Origin: Persicitalea sp038242095
GTDB taxonomy: Bacteria; Bacteroidota; Bacteroidia; Cytophagales; Spirosomataceae
Reading direction: 5' to 3'
NCBI GenBank assembly: GCA_038242095.1
Contig: JBBSSJ010000043.1
Span: 1-20,673 of the forward strand
Length of the DNA stretch: 20,673 nt
Made by a program: the position numbers and the translations under genes. Numbering within the stretch: the first letter of the stretch is position 1; every line of letters begins with the position of its first letter. The notes under the pieces are model-generated. The model saw only the letters and a program-made list of their open reading frames with translations. It made no database searches and was not told the DNA's origin. Positions 5,550-15,029 of this stretch are shown here, piece by piece.

Positions 5550-7478
5550 CTACTTTTCCTCCCGGATCACAAATTCATATTTTCCTTTTCTCTCCGGCTT
5601 GCGGTCGTTGAGCATTACGCGGTAGATCTCGTTTCCCCAAACGTTGGAAAGGCGGCGGTCCGTCAGCTGAATGGCCTCTGTTTTGGCTTCAAACCGTTTG
5701 GAATCGTACGACAGGCTGACGGTCTTGCCATCAACGTTCAGACTGACGCGTCCGGCTTGCGCGAGGTCCGGTTTTTGCCAGACCATGAAGTTGAGTTGGT
5801 TCGGCGCCTGCGTTTCTTTCAGAACATAGTCATCGTTGATTTTTAAACTGCCGTCTTTGCCTAGCTGATACGATCTTTTCCAGGACTGCACCGCCACGTT
5901 TTCGGGATACGCTCCGGCTATATCCAGCGAAAAGCATTGTTTAGCGGCATCAAATTCAACCGAACTGGAACGGTACTGGCTGCCGAATGTCTGTGGCTTG
6001 CCGTTGATCATCGGCAAGTTGTGGTAGTTGCTTTGCATCGTCCAGATTGAATACCGCTCGCCGCTAAAAGTTTGGCGGGTATAGGTACCCACGCCAGCGT
6101 CGATGAATACCGGGGTTTTATGAAAATAAAGGGAGAAGGTACCCATATCATTATGGTTATGGCTTTCGGCGTTGAAGCCTCCTTTGCCCGCAAAAAACAC
6201 ATTGCCAGCTTTCATGTAGCAAAACTCCGTTTCGGGGTACCAGGCCGTAGCGTAGGTCGGTAAACCGGGCGATGTTGCTACCAGAGCATCGAAATCTTTC
6301 ATCTCTTCCAGATTCCTGAACAGGTCACGTCCACCGGGTAGCTCGGGCGATTTTGACTTCTGGTGAAGAAAGGCGGCAAATTGCCGCATCATGTCGCTGT
6401 TTACGGAATCTCCGTAACGAAAAATCAAGCCTGGATGACCGCTTCCTTTGGCGGAAGCATCCGCAAAATTTACCACCCAGCCATCGCCAACGTACGATTT
6501 GGCGATGTACTCTCCCATATTTTTGATAATGGGCTGATCGAAAATGGTAACATTTCCGCTGGTAGCGTAGCTCAGTATTTGTAAATAATCGTAAAGCTTG
6601 CCAGCTGCGTGCCCCCAGTAGGATGGCCCCTCCTCGCAGGCGCCGTCGCTGTGGGTATAGTTGATAAATTCGTCGGTCGACACCATGGTGCGATGCACCC
6701 CGGCCGCCAATTTTTCCGGATTATCTTCCAGCAACAGAAAGCAGGTGAGCACATTGAAGTTACACCACGGATTCCAGTTGTTAACTAGCCCGCCGGGCTT
6801 GAGATTGAACGCCTGCCACCAGAAGTCGCTGCGCTGCATATAGGTATCGAGAATCCGTTCCTGTAAGGTTGCTTTTAGGCGAGTGGCGATGATGGGATCA
6901 ACCTTATCGAACGAATCTTTGAAGAAATAGTGTACCCAGGAAAGCAGCGAACCCAGGTCGCCCGATGTGAGGTCAATGACGTGTTCGGTGTAGTTGGGCA
7001 GCGCCCTTTTCGAGGTTTGGTAAGCACCCAGGTGCGCCGAAAGGGCCCAGGAAGTCATTTCGTTAAAAGCCCACACCCCATTGATAATCTGATCCATAAA
7101 TCGTCCCTTGCCTTCGGCCAATTCGGCCAGCACCAGCGCGCTCAATGCTGAGCTATTGGCTCCGAAAGGCGACTCCATGATCGTACGAGAGCCGCTGCGT
7201 TCAAATTCCAGATAGTCAGTTGCTTTTACAGTCTTCCAGCCGTAGTCGAGGTACTTTTCGCCTTCGCTGATTTGCACAACGCGAAAGTCCCCCGAGAGTT
7301 TGTCCCACCCTGCCCGGTTTGCGTAGGTGGGGTAGGGTACCCAGCGCTTATCTTTAAGGAGCAGGGATTGAAGCTGTGTCAAAGAGGCTTCCCTCTGTAA
7401 CAAATCCCGCTTTTCATACCCGAGGCAGATGCCATACAGCAAGCAGAACAGTGTACTCAGACCGATCAATTTTTTCAT
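5550..7478 (-). CDS. Heparinase II/III-family polysaccharide lyase, secreted
   Basis: This 642-residue protein has a signal peptide (residues 1-20, MKKLIGLSTLFCLLYGICLG). An (alpha/alpha) toroid follows, with NNWNPWCNFN (233-242) and EGPSYWGH (283-290). A beta-sandwich begins with NAESHNHNDMG (436-446), FIDAGVGTYT (458-467) and YHNLPMINGKPQ (485-496). These are hallmarks of the heparinase II/III superfamily (PL12, PL15, PL21 and relatives), which cut uronic-acid polysaccharides by beta-elimination using Tyr/His catalysts and often a structural metal. The substrate (glycosaminoglycan, alginate, bacterial exopolysaccharide) cannot be fixed from motifs. It lies 127 bases after susD behind a hairpin terminator, so it may be expressed by read-through or from its own promoter. 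Its stop abuts the integrase scar. No sulfatase or glucuronyl hydrolase accompanies it here. Confidence 0.87.
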   Translation of the reverse strand: MKKLIGLSTLFCLLYGICLGYEKRDLLQREASLTQLQSLLLKDKRWVPYPTYANRAGWDKLSGDFRVVQISEGEKYLDYGWKTVKATDYLEFERSGSRTIMESPFGANSSALSALVLAELAEGKGRFMDQIINGVWAFNEMTSWALSAHLGAYQTSKRALPNYTEHVIDLTSGDLGSLLSWVHYFFKDSFDKVDPIIATRLKATLQERILDTYMQRSDFWWQAFNLKPGGLVNNWNPWCNFNVLTCFLLLEDNPEKLAAGVHRTMVSTDEFINYTHSDGACEEGPSYWGHAAGKLYDYLQILSYATSGNVTIFDQPIIKNMGEYIAKSYVGDGWVVNFADASAKGSGHPGLIFRYGDSVNSDMMRQFAAFLHQKSKSPELPGGRDLFRNLEEMKDFDALVATSPGLPTYATAWYPETEFCYMKAGNVFFAGKGGFNAESHNHNDMGTFSLYFHKTPVFIDAGVGTYTRQTFSGERYSIWTMQSNYHNLPMINGKPQTFGSQYRSSSVEFDAAKQCFSLDIAGAYPENVAVQSWKRSYQLGKDGSLKINDDYVLKETQAPNQLNFMVWQKPDLAQAGRVSLNVDGKTVSLSYDSKRFEAKTEAIQLTDRRLSNVWGNEIYRVMLNDRKPERKGKYEFVIREEK

Positions 7479-7555
7479 GAAAAGGTAGTTTTAGGGAGTT
7501 TAGGAAAAGCCAGGAATGACTTCTGTTTACTAGAAAACAAGTTCAGGATTTCAAT

Positions 7556-7593
7556 ATAAAAAAGCAGCAGACAGCCTGCGCTATCTGCTGCTT
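7556..7593 (-). terminator. Intrinsic terminator after susD
   Basis: On the - strand, AAGCAGCAGA and TCTGCTGCTT form a perfect 10-bp stem (7562-7571 with 7584-7593) with a 12-base loop. It is followed by a U-run (A-run on the + strand at 7558-7563). It begins 13 bases past the susD stop, so it likely reduces transcription into the lyase gene. Confidence 0.75.
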
Positions 7594-7605
7594 ACACTTG
7601 CATCC

Positions 7606-9300
7606 TTACCAGCCCGGATTCTGAGTCAGCGCGGGATTCACTTCAATTTCCTGCGCCGGAATCGGCCACAGCACGTGCCGCTCCTGGAAATTGCGCGTCA
7701 GCAGGTTGTCGCCCACGATGCTCTTTTCGATAACCCCGGCGGTGTATTTTTCCAACAGCCCCCATCGTTTGAGGTCGAAGTAGCGGTGTCCTTCCCCGGC
7801 CAGTTCGACTGCCCGCTCGTGAATGATGCGCTGCGTCATTTCCATCTTGCCGCTGACGGCCAAAGCCGCTTTGCCGCTGTTGAGACCCGGCATGGACGAG
7901 CGAGTGCGCACCTTGTTGAGTTCGATGATAGCTTTGTCCAATTGACCCGTCTCGTTGTAGGCTTCCGCCAGCATCAGCAGCACGTCGCCCAGCCGAAGCA
8001 GCGGAAAGTTGATCGGCGTGTGGGCGCGGTTGGTGAGTTCGCCGTTCATGTTTCCTTCGGGAACGAACTTGCGCCATACGTAGGTGAGCCAGCCCCGGTT
8101 GTTACGGATTTGACCAAAGTTTTCGTTCACCCCGTTCGCCAGGACCAGCTGCATTTGGCGCGGCGCGTTGGCGTTCCAGCCCAGCTGGTAAGAGTAGGGT
8201 ACCACGAGCGTCTCCGTCATGCGCGGATCCCGGTTGCGGTAGATTTTACCCAAAAGGGCGGTATCAGGCACGGTCACTAACTTGCCGCTTTGCTGGGTAG
8301 CGATCATGGCCTTTCGCTTGTTGGCCGGGCTGTCGTTGTAGCCCGGAATGAAGTCGTTCCAGTTGAAGGGCGTTCCGTCCTTATTTTCGTACTTATCGGC
8401 CAGGGTCGTCGTGGGCATGCCGTTGTTCCAGTCGCTGCCGAAGGTCGAGCGGGTACCGAGGTAGTGGGCAAAGGGCATTCCGTAGTTGAAACCGACGCCG
8501 CCCTTGTTCTGGATGGCGAAGATCATTTCCTTGCTGTTGTCACCCTCCGTCTTGAACAGTCCGGCGTAGTCGGAATACAGTTCGTAGCCGTAGGCTTTGT
8601 TGTTCACGATTTCCTCAAAATCCTGAATGGCTTTCTCCCACTCTTTGTTGTACAGGCTTACTTTTCCCCGGAAGCCGTAGGCAGCCCCTTTGGTAGCCCG
8701 GCCCAGTTGCGCGGGTGGGTACGACACGGGCAGTCCCTGGATGGCGGCGGTCAGGTCGGCCATGATGAACGCCCGCACTTCCTCCACCGAACTGCGGGGC
8801 TGCTTCAAATTATTGAAGTCCTTGTTCAGGTCCACGGTTTCGTCGTAGAGGGGAACGCCGCCAAACAGATTCATCAGGTAGAAGTAGTACAGCCCCCGCA
8901 GGAACCGCGCTTCAGCGATGAAGACTTTTTTGGAATCCTCGGGGATGTCCATCGTCGAAATATTGCGGATGGCATTGTTGGCGCGCTGCACGCCGTCGTA
9001 GGTGCGGCGCCAGCGGTTGACCACCGTGCCGGAGCGGTCGGTGAAGTTGCCGTTGATGATATCGCCCAATCCCTGCGGGTCGTACCCCACGGCGATGTCA
9101 GTCGCGTTATCGAACATATTGTACAGACCGAAAAGGTTGTTATCCTTCATGTCGGCATAGACGCCCATGATACCCTGCAGGGCGTGTGCTTCGGTTTTCC
9201 AGAAAGTGCCCGCGCTCACCTTGTCGTAAGGCTGGGTGTCGAGGTCGTAGCAACTGCTAACGGACGCAAGCAGGAATACAAGACAAAGTAATTTTTTCAT
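7606..9300 (-). CDS. SusD/RagB-family surface glycan-binding lipoprotein
   Basis: This 564-residue lipoprotein starts at ATG 9298-9300, which is preferred over an upstream in-frame TTG because MKKLLCLVFLLASVSSC then forms a clean signal II peptide with the lipidated Cys at residue 17. SusD hallmarks are 'DLDTQPYDKVSAGTFW' near the N-terminus, TPR-like helices with 'EARFLRGLYYFYLMNLFGG', 'RLGDVLLMLAEAYNE', 'HERAVELAGEGHRYFDLKRW' and the C-terminal 'NPALTQNPGW'. SusD caps the SusC barrel and captures oligosaccharides at the cell surface. Only 11 bases separate it from susC, so they are co-translated parts of one complex. The ligand is presumably the polysaccharide cut by the neighbouring lyase. 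Confidence 0.95.
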   Translation of the reverse strand: MKKLLCLVFLLASVSSCYDLDTQPYDKVSAGTFWKTEAHALQGIMGVYADMKDNNLFGLYNMFDNATDIAVGYDPQGLGDIINGNFTDRSGTVVNRWRRTYDGVQRANNAIRNISTMDIPEDSKKVFIAEARFLRGLYYFYLMNLFGGVPLYDETVDLNKDFNNLKQPRSSVEEVRAFIMADLTAAIQGLPVSYPPAQLGRATKGAAYGFRGKVSLYNKEWEKAIQDFEEIVNNKAYGYELYSDYAGLFKTEGDNSKEMIFAIQNKGGVGFNYGMPFAHYLGTRSTFGSDWNNGMPTTTLADKYENKDGTPFNWNDFIPGYNDSPANKRKAMIATQQSGKLVTVPDTALLGKIYRNRDPRMTETLVVPYSYQLGWNANAPRQMQLVLANGVNENFGQIRNNRGWLTYVWRKFVPEGNMNGELTNRAHTPINFPLLRLGDVLLMLAEAYNETGQLDKAIIELNKVRTRSSMPGLNSGKAALAVSGKMEMTQRIIHERAVELAGEGHRYFDLKRWGLLEKYTAGVIEKSIVGDNLLTRNFQERHVLWPIPAQEIEVNPALTQNPGW

Positions 9301-9311
9301 GATTGTCAAAT

Positions 9312-12300
9312 TTAAAAGGTGATGTTTATACCCACCAGCGCTTGCTTGAGGGTGGGGTATTGCGTACCGTTCACTTCGGGGTCGATGCCCTTGTAGCGGG
9401 TGAAAGTCAGGTAGTTTTCGAGGCTGCCGTACACGCGCAGGGTGCTTATTTTTACCTTCTCAGATATCGCTTTGGGTAGCGTATAGCCTAGCTGCACGTT
9501 TTTCAAACGCATATAGGAGCGGTTTTGCAACCAGAACTCACTGTTGCGGGTATTGCGGCTGTCGGAGTAGTTGAGCAGGCGCGGATACGTAGCATCCGTG
9601 CGTCCTTCGTACCAGCGACCTTCGGACACCTCCTGGTTGATCAAGTAGCCCCAGCGCACACCCGTCGTGTGGTAGTCGTCGGTCCAAACGGTTTGTAGGC
9701 CCGCATTTCCCTGCAACAGGGCCGAGAAATCGAAACTCTTCCAGTCGAAGCCCAGGTTGATTCCGTACGTGAAGCGGGGCGCCGTCCCGTGGCCAACGGT
9801 GATTCGGTCTTCGTCGTTGATCAGACCGTCCCCGTTGCTGTCGCGGTATAGGATATCACCCTGCTTGGGCGTACCGTAGGCTGCGAAAGGATTGCGCGGT
9901 TTGCCGCTGGCGGAGTCGATGGGCGCATTGTCGATGAAGCCCTGCACCAGGGCAAAATCTGCGTCGGTCTGGATGATCCGGTCGACGGGCAGGATGTATT
10001 GCGTGTTGATGGCGTAGCCTTCCTGGATCAGGTTGGCTCCGCTGATGCTGCGCTCCTTGCCCTTGTATTTAGTCACCTTGTTATCGATAAAGGTGGCATT
10101 TCCCCCGATCCGGTAGCCCAGCTGACCTACCTTACCCCGGTAGTTTAGGTTGAGCTCGATCCCCCGGTTGCGCACTTCGGCAGCATTTTGCTTGGGGATG
10201 TCGGCGTTACCTACGACCAGTGGCGCGGGCAGGTCGATCAGAATGTTCTTAGTAAGCTTGTTAAATACGTCCAGCGAACCCTCCAATCGGTTTTTGAACA
10301 AGCCAAAATCCAGGCCCAGGTTGGTGATGTAGGTGCTCTCCCAGGTCAGAGCGGCGTTGGAAAGGGCCGTTTGTGCAAAACCCACGTACAGATTGTCGTT
10401 CAAAATATAGTTGGCGTCGTTGTACACCGCCTGGTACTCGTAGTTGCCCACGGCATTGTTGCCCAGCGATCCGTACGAAGCCCGTACTTTTAGGCTCGGC
10501 ATCCAATCGACTTTGTAGAAGGATTCTTCCGAAATGCGCCAGCCGGCCGAGAAGGAGGGGAACAGGCCCCAGCGACTATCCCCGGAGGCAAAACGCGAAG
10601 TACCATCTCGACGCAGGTTGGCCTCGAAGAGGTACTTTTCATCGAAGTTCAGTGATAAACGTCCGAAGTAAGAGCGCATGGCCCAATCATTGGCGTTGCC
10701 GCCGGCGGATGCGTCGGTGGTAGCCGCGTCGATCACGCCCAGACTGCCGTCGATCAAATCCAGCTTGCTGGCGTTGAAGTAGTTGTACTTATAATATTCC
10801 TGGCTGGTTCCCACCATCACATTCATATTCAGGCGACCCAGAAAGGTGCGGTCATAGCGTACCAGCCCGTCCATATAATACTGGTAATTCTTGGCATTTC
10901 TGTTAGAAACGGACGTCCGGCCCACGCCCGAACGCGAGATCGTATTGGTCAGGAAGTCCCATCGGTCGTTGAAGACAGGCTGCTGGTATTGTAACTCATC
11001 ATCAAATACGTAATTGAACGAGCCCTCGATGGAAAGACCTTCCAAAGGTTGTAGTTTGCCGTAAAAGCGGGTAGTCAGCTTGTTCTGACGAATATCGCCT
11101 TTGCGGCTGTACAAATTGTGCAGCACGTTGTTTGACTGCGGATCGTCCTCGGGGTTGTTGGGGCCGCCGAAGCGACCATCCGGAGCCCGCAGTACCATGC
11201 CGGGTGTACTGGCACCACCGTAGGTGAACAAATCGTTAAGAAGGTCGGTACCGATTTCGGTATTGGCAACCACGCCGTTGAGCTGCGTACCCAGAATCAA
11301 CCAGGGCTTCACGTTGGCTTCCAGATTCACCCGCATGCTGTAGCGTTCGTAGCCTGATCTTTCGATGATACCTGGATTATCAAGATAACCAAAGGAGCCA
11401 AAATAGCGCACAATGGGAGAACCACCCGAGAAAGATAGGTTGTGATTCTGCACCAAATTGGTCTTGAATACCTCCTTGGTCCAGTCGGTGTTGGGGTATT
11501 TAAGCGGATCGACGCCTTCGTTCTGCCGCCAGAGGTCTATTTTTCCCTGGGAAAAAATAGGCGTGGCGTTAGGGTCCGAGTTGCGGAAGCCCTCGTTGAT
11601 GAGCCCCATATAATCGGCGTAGTTGGTGACGGACTTCACCAAATTGGAGGGCCGGGCCATAGAGAGAAAGGTATTGTAGCTGATTTTAGACTCTCCCGCT
11701 TTACCCTTTTTGGTAGTAATAAGGATAACGCCGTTGGCCGCGCGCGAGCCGTAAATTGCCGCGGAAGCCGCATCTTTCAGGACCGAAATACTTTCGACGT
11801 CCTGTGGATTAAGGGTATTCATGTCACCAATGGCCCCGTCGATGATCACCAGAGGATTTGCATTGTTTAGCGTGCCCTGTCCCCGCACGCGCAGGGTGGC
11901 ACCGTCGCCACCCGGACGACCATTGCCCTGGTTGACGGACAAACCGGAAGCGAGTCCCGACAGGCCCGCAGATAGTGAGGTGATCGGACGGCTTTCGGCT
12001 TGCTCGGCCATGTTGATCGAGGCCACAGCTCCGGTCACGTTGGCCTTTTTCTGGGTGCCGTAGCCGATCACGACCACTTCTTCCAGTGCCTTGGTGTCGG
12101 TTTGGAGCTGAACCGATAACTGCGTTTGGTTCCCTACCGTAACCTCTTGTGACAGGTAGCCTACAAACGAGAAAATCAGGACCGATTCGGGACCAGGTAC
12201 CGAAAGGGAGAAATTGCCTTCCACATCAGTGGTCGTACCCGTCGAGGTACCTTTGAGCACAATGCTCACGCCCGGCAGTCCATCACCGTCTTCATCCTTC

Positions 12301-12728
12301 ACCGATCCCTGAATGCGGACATCTTTCGGCGCTGCGGCGGGCTGGGGAAGTACAGACGGGGACTGGGGTACCCCTTTGCGCAGAATGACCTGATCGTCGC
12401 GGACGATGTAGGTAATCTGCAAAGGGTCGAGCAATTGGCTCAGTATATCGGCTACCCTCGTATTGTCGAATTTGCGGGATACCGTATGATTACGGGGAAT
12501 CAACTTCGAGTTATAGGTGATCGCCAGCTGGGCGCGTTCGCTTAGTTGATCAAGTGCGGTGGTGATAGCGGTTTCATCGAAAGAAATGCTGACCCGGCGG
12601 TCGAGCATTTCCTGAGCGGAAGAGCGGGCCAGGGTGGTGCCTACCAGCAGCAGTGACAGGCAGAGTTGGATGCTCGTCAGTTTCATGATCGCAAACCCCA
12701 GGGTTTTTAACGTACTACTCTTTTTCAT
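9312..12728 (-). CDS. SusC/RagA-family TonB-linked transporter with STN domain
   Basis: This 1138-residue outer-membrane protein has a signal peptide (about 1-39) and an STN/secretin signalling domain (about 45-118). A carboxypeptidase-regulatory-like domain follows (137-210, with GSVKDEDGDGLPGVSIVLKG). Next come the EEVVVIGYGTQKKANVTGAV linker (216-235), a plug containing LKDAASAAIYGSRAANGVILITTKKG, and a 22-strand barrel ending in VGINITF with the terminal aromatic. It imports oligosaccharides with TonB energy, with SusD as lid. The STN domain is the part that, in this family, contacts the FecR anti-sigma protein and reports substrate transport. The gene sits 171 bases after fecR, making this a self-regulated transporter. 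Confidence 0.95.
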   Translation of the reverse strand: MKKSSTLKTLGFAIMKLTSIQLCLSLLLVGTTLARSSAQEMLDRRVSISFDETAITTALDQLSERAQLAITYNSKLIPRNHTVSRKFDNTRVADILSQLLDPLQITYIVRDDQVILRKGVPQSPSVLPQPAAAPKDVRIQGSVKDEDGDGLPGVSIVLKGTSTGTTTDVEGNFSLSVPGPESVLIFSFVGYLSQEVTVGNQTQLSVQLQTDTKALEEVVVIGYGTQKKANVTGAVASINMAEQAESRPITSLSAGLSGLASGLSVNQGNGRPGGDGATLRVRGQGTLNNANPLVIIDGAIGDMNTLNPQDVESISVLKDAASAAIYGSRAANGVILITTKKGKAGESKISYNTFLSMARPSNLVKSVTNYADYMGLINEGFRNSDPNATPIFSQGKIDLWRQNEGVDPLKYPNTDWTKEVFKTNLVQNHNLSFSGGSPIVRYFGSFGYLDNPGIIERSGYERYSMRVNLEANVKPWLILGTQLNGVVANTEIGTDLLNDLFTYGGASTPGMVLRAPDGRFGGPNNPEDDPQSNNVLHNLYSRKGDIRQNKLTTRFYGKLQPLEGLSIEGSFNYVFDDELQYQQPVFNDRWDFLTNTISRSGVGRTSVSNRNAKNYQYYMDGLVRYDRTFLGRLNMNVMVGTSQEYYKYNYFNASKLDLIDGSLGVIDAATTDASAGGNANDWAMRSYFGRLSLNFDEKYLFEANLRRDGTSRFASGDSRWGLFPSFSAGWRISEESFYKVDWMPSLKVRASYGSLGNNAVGNYEYQAVYNDANYILNDNLYVGFAQTALSNAALTWESTYITNLGLDFGLFKNRLEGSLDVFNKLTKNILIDLPAPLVVGNADIPKQNAAEVRNRGIELNLNYRGKVGQLGYRIGGNATFIDNKVTKYKGKERSISGANLIQEGYAINTQYILPVDRIIQTDADFALVQGFIDNAPIDSASGKPRNPFAAYGTPKQGDILYRDSNGDGLINDEDRITVGHGTAPRFTYGINLGFDWKSFDFSALLQGNAGLQTVWTDDYHTTGVRWGYLINQEVSEGRWYEGRTDATYPRLLNYSDSRNTRNSEFWLQNRSYMRLKNVQLGYTLPKAISEKVKISTLRVYGSLENYLTFTRYKGIDPEVNGTQYPTLKQALVGINITF

Positions 12729-12811
12729 AAATTTAAAGGTTTTTTTACAGAAAATTATACCCCTACCTACCTCGGATGGGGGAGCCTCAAACGGCTGAAA
12801 TTAGAGGATCA

Positions 12812-12847
12812 ATGCTGATCGTGTTCGTACCACGGTCGGCATTTTTT
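12812..12847 (+). terminator. Terminator-like hairpin facing against the fecR-susC operon
   Basis: On the + strand, 12812-12823 pairs with 12831-12842 (12 pairs, two of them G-U), with loop TTCGTAC and six Ts (12842-12847). On the coding (-) strand the two wobble pairs become A-C mismatches and no T-run follows. The signal therefore works only for antisense transcripts leaving susC. Confidence 0.45.
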
Positions 12848-12899
12848 AGATTAGGGAGGGCGTTTTGGAAGTTCTTTCATATTTGACCAGAGCATCAGG

Positions 12900-13997
12900 T
12901 TAGTTATTACAACCCAGCGAGCTTATCTGAATGGTGTCGCCTTCGGTAGTGTAGTGGGTATTGGGCCCTATGGCCTCACAAATTATTCTTAATTTCTCAA
13001 AAAACGGCTTGTCAGTGAGCGTGGTCGTTAGCGAACAGCCCAACAGTACCTTTGCGTCCCACTTGATAGCAACCTGGTAGTCGTGGCTTAGCGTAGCCAA
13101 GATTTTTCCGACGGGTACGTCTCTGAATTTGTAAGTGGCAGGATAGGAAGGAACAGACGCTGCCAGTACCTTGGGAAGTACGGTAGTGGCGGTAAGTGTC
13201 TGAACACTACGGTTAAAAGTAGCTTGCTGATTGGCTACGATAGCGATAGAAGAATTAGTGCCCGAAACTTTTTCTGCGGCCGATTGCCGCCGGGTCGAAA
13301 CCGATACCTTTCCGATTTTCACCGTCACCCGAAAACTGGCTTGATTCTCATACGCATCGACCGTAAAGCTGGTGCCCAGTACCTTGGTGACCATCTCCCG
13401 GGCCGACACCAGGAAGGGGCGGCGGGGATTGGGATTTACCTCGAAGAAAGCCCTTCCCCACAAACTAACCTTTCGCTCTGAACCGCTCAGGCCCGAGGCG
13501 TACCGGATACGGCTTTTGGGATACAGCCAAACCGAGCTACCGTCGGGCAGGGCGATGGGCATTATGCCGGATTTAGTGTTGATTTTCTCGATCATTGCGC
13601 CCGCTACGGGACCCCGGGTAGCAAGCTGCTGCCGGTCCTGCCAGCCGTTTTTGACGTACCACCAGCCTACTATTACCAGAATCAATACGGCGGCAGCTGC
13701 TGTGAGGTAGTAATAGGGATTGAAGCGGATGGATCGCATTTTTCCAGACTCGGCCCTAAATTTTGGCTGATGGGCTTCTTCCGCCTCGATCCGATAGTGA
13801 ATCTGCTTCAGGAGCTTTGCCGCTGTTTTACTTTCCAGCCGCACCTGATCTTTTTCCAGCTTCATCAGGTACTCTGCGTACATCGAGAACACCCACTGGT
13901 CGCGATGTTCCCGCAGCCAGGTGAAAAGAAACTGTGTTTCTTCGGGGGTGGTGGTACCCTCGGCCAGTTTTTCCAGCAAACGATCAATATCCTGCAT
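12900..13997 (-). CDS. FecR-family anti-sigma factor (lyase locus)
   Basis: This 365-residue protein has an N-terminal cytoplasmic sigma-binding region (about 1-85). One transmembrane segment follows (about 96-114, YYYLTAAAAVLILVIVGWWY). The periplasmic FecR domain comes next (about 135-240, with 'LPDGSSVWLYPKSRIRYA', 'GRAFFEVNPNPRRPFLVSA' and 'VLGTSFTVDAY'). The C-terminal DUF4974/STN-like part (about 288-360) has FRDVPVGKILATLSHDY and a pair of cysteines. It holds the upstream ECF sigma factor until the STN domain of SusC signals. It starts 87 bases after the sigma gene and precedes susC, the standard order for such circuits. The identity is secure; the inducing glycan is unknown. Confidence 0.95.
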   Translation of the reverse strand: MQDIDRLLEKLAEGTTTPEETQFLFTWLREHRDQWVFSMYAEYLMKLEKDQVRLESKTAAKLLKQIHYRIEAEEAHQPKFRAESGKMRSIRFNPYYYLTAAAAVLILVIVGWWYVKNGWQDRQQLATRGPVAGAMIEKINTKSGIMPIALPDGSSVWLYPKSRIRYASGLSGSERKVSLWGRAFFEVNPNPRRPFLVSAREMVTKVLGTSFTVDAYENQASFRVTVKIGKVSVSTRRQSAAEKVSGTNSSIAIVANQQATFNRSVQTLTATTVLPKVLAASVPSYPATYKFRDVPVGKILATLSHDYQVAIKWDAKVLLGCSLTTTLTDKPFFEKLRIICEAIGPNTHYTTEGDTIQISSLGCNN

Positions 13998-14084
13998 ACT
14001 TCATTACGGAGTTTCAGTAGCTAAATACTCCGGGATGAAGAAAGGGATGGGTAAAAACGAGAAAATTTTGCAGAAAAATTTTAC

Positions 14085-14684
14085 CTACCTGAAATAGTAG
14101 CTGGCCAGGAGCGCCATTTCCGCCAAAAAGGAGTAATGGTATTTCTTGACTAAATAAGTTCTGATCGACTTGTTGGCCACTTTGAGATGGTCTTTAACCG
14201 TATGAACCGAGATGTCCAGCGTGGAGGCAATTTCTTCGGAAGTCCTCCCCTCAAACCGATACAGCTGGAAAATCTCCCGCTTCCGGGCGGGTAGGTGCTC
14301 GATGGCTTCCTCAATGCGACCCAGTCGCTCCTCGAATTCTTCCTCGCTGATCTCGATGCCGTCGCTCCGGATTTCCCCAAGCAGGTCGGGCGCATTGAGC
14401 AGGGGTAGGGTACGTGATTTTTTCAGGTGCGAAACGGTCTTGTTGTAGCTAACCACAAAAAGCCAATTGGCTACCCGCGCGCGCTCGATGGTGGTGTGAT
14501 GTACCCATAAAGCCACAAACACTTCCTGAAGTAGGTCTTCGGCGGTTTCGGGTTTCTTCACCATTTTCAAGATATTGGCAAAGATAGCCTGGTGGTATTG
14601 GTGGTACAGGGCATCGAAATCATCCATACCATCGCCTTGGGGCGAGAAATCCAAAAATCCACTTACTTTTCCTGACTCTGACAC
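14085..14684 (-). CDS. ECF-type RNA polymerase sigma factor (lyase locus)
   Basis: This 199-residue protein has sigma region 2 at about 22-92 (FDALYHQYHQAIFANI, then 'PETAEDLLQEVFVALWVH'). Region 4 is at about 128-178 (HLPARKREIFQLYRFEGRTS, 'EEIASTLDISVHTVKDHL'). A hydrophobic C-terminal tail (HYSFLAEMALLASYYFR) is often seen in Bacteroidota ECF factors linked to SusC/D. The start could instead be the internal Met20 (14625-14627), which begins right at region 2; the upstream ATG is kept because the frame is open and a promoter-like TAGTTTTG lies 53 bases ahead. It directs RNA polymerase to the susC/susD promoter when released by FecR. Confidence 0.93.
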   Translation of the reverse strand: MSESGKVSGFLDFSPQGDGMDDFDALYHQYHQAIFANILKMVKKPETAEDLLQEVFVALWVHHTTIERARVANWLFVVSYNKTVSHLKKSRTLPLLNAPDLLGEIRSDGIEISEEEFEERLGRIEEAIEHLPARKREIFQLYRFEGRTSEEIASTLDISVHTVKDHLKVANKSIRTYLVKKYHYSFLAEMALLASYYFR

Positions 14685-15029
14685 GGCTAACTACCTTTTT
14701 TGTGATTAAAGACATTAGATTATGTTTTGGATTGTACAAAACTAATAAAAGGAGTCAGTCGTTAGCTTGTTGAAGATGATACGCTCGGGCGGCCCCGTAA
14801 AACAAGCTTATGAAAGAGAATTTCTCTGAAATGACTAACTCCCACGGGGCAGCCCGCGCTGTGGCAAGTTGTCGAAAAAGTAATTGATAACAAAAGAGTA
14901 CGCCACCACAGCTTGCGAACAATCGTAAACGCAATCTTCTGGATCAACAACATAGGTTCGCAATGGCGGAATATGAGGTTCTCGTTACAAATGGATGAAC
15001 AATAGCGGCGGCCGTCGCACGGTTTCGAA
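14685..15029. other. Non-coding stretch between sigma gene and resolvase scar
   Basis: This holds the sigma-gene promoter region and otherwise no gene I can support. A 104-codon - strand frame (14762-15076) overlaps the resolvase tail in another frame and has no family-like pattern. Confidence 0.45.
14737..14744 (-). promoter_or_regulatory. Possible -7 element of the ECF sigma gene
   Basis: TAGTTTTG on the - strand matches TAnnTTTG, 52 bases ahead of the ATG at 14684. No clear -33 TTG was found. Confidence 0.35.

Noticed and set aside
8290..9291. Long + strand open frame (333 codons) antisense to susD
   Set aside because: It lies wholly inside a certain SusD gene on the other strand. Its valine/histidine-rich, low-complexity composition is that of a shadow frame in GC-rich DNA.
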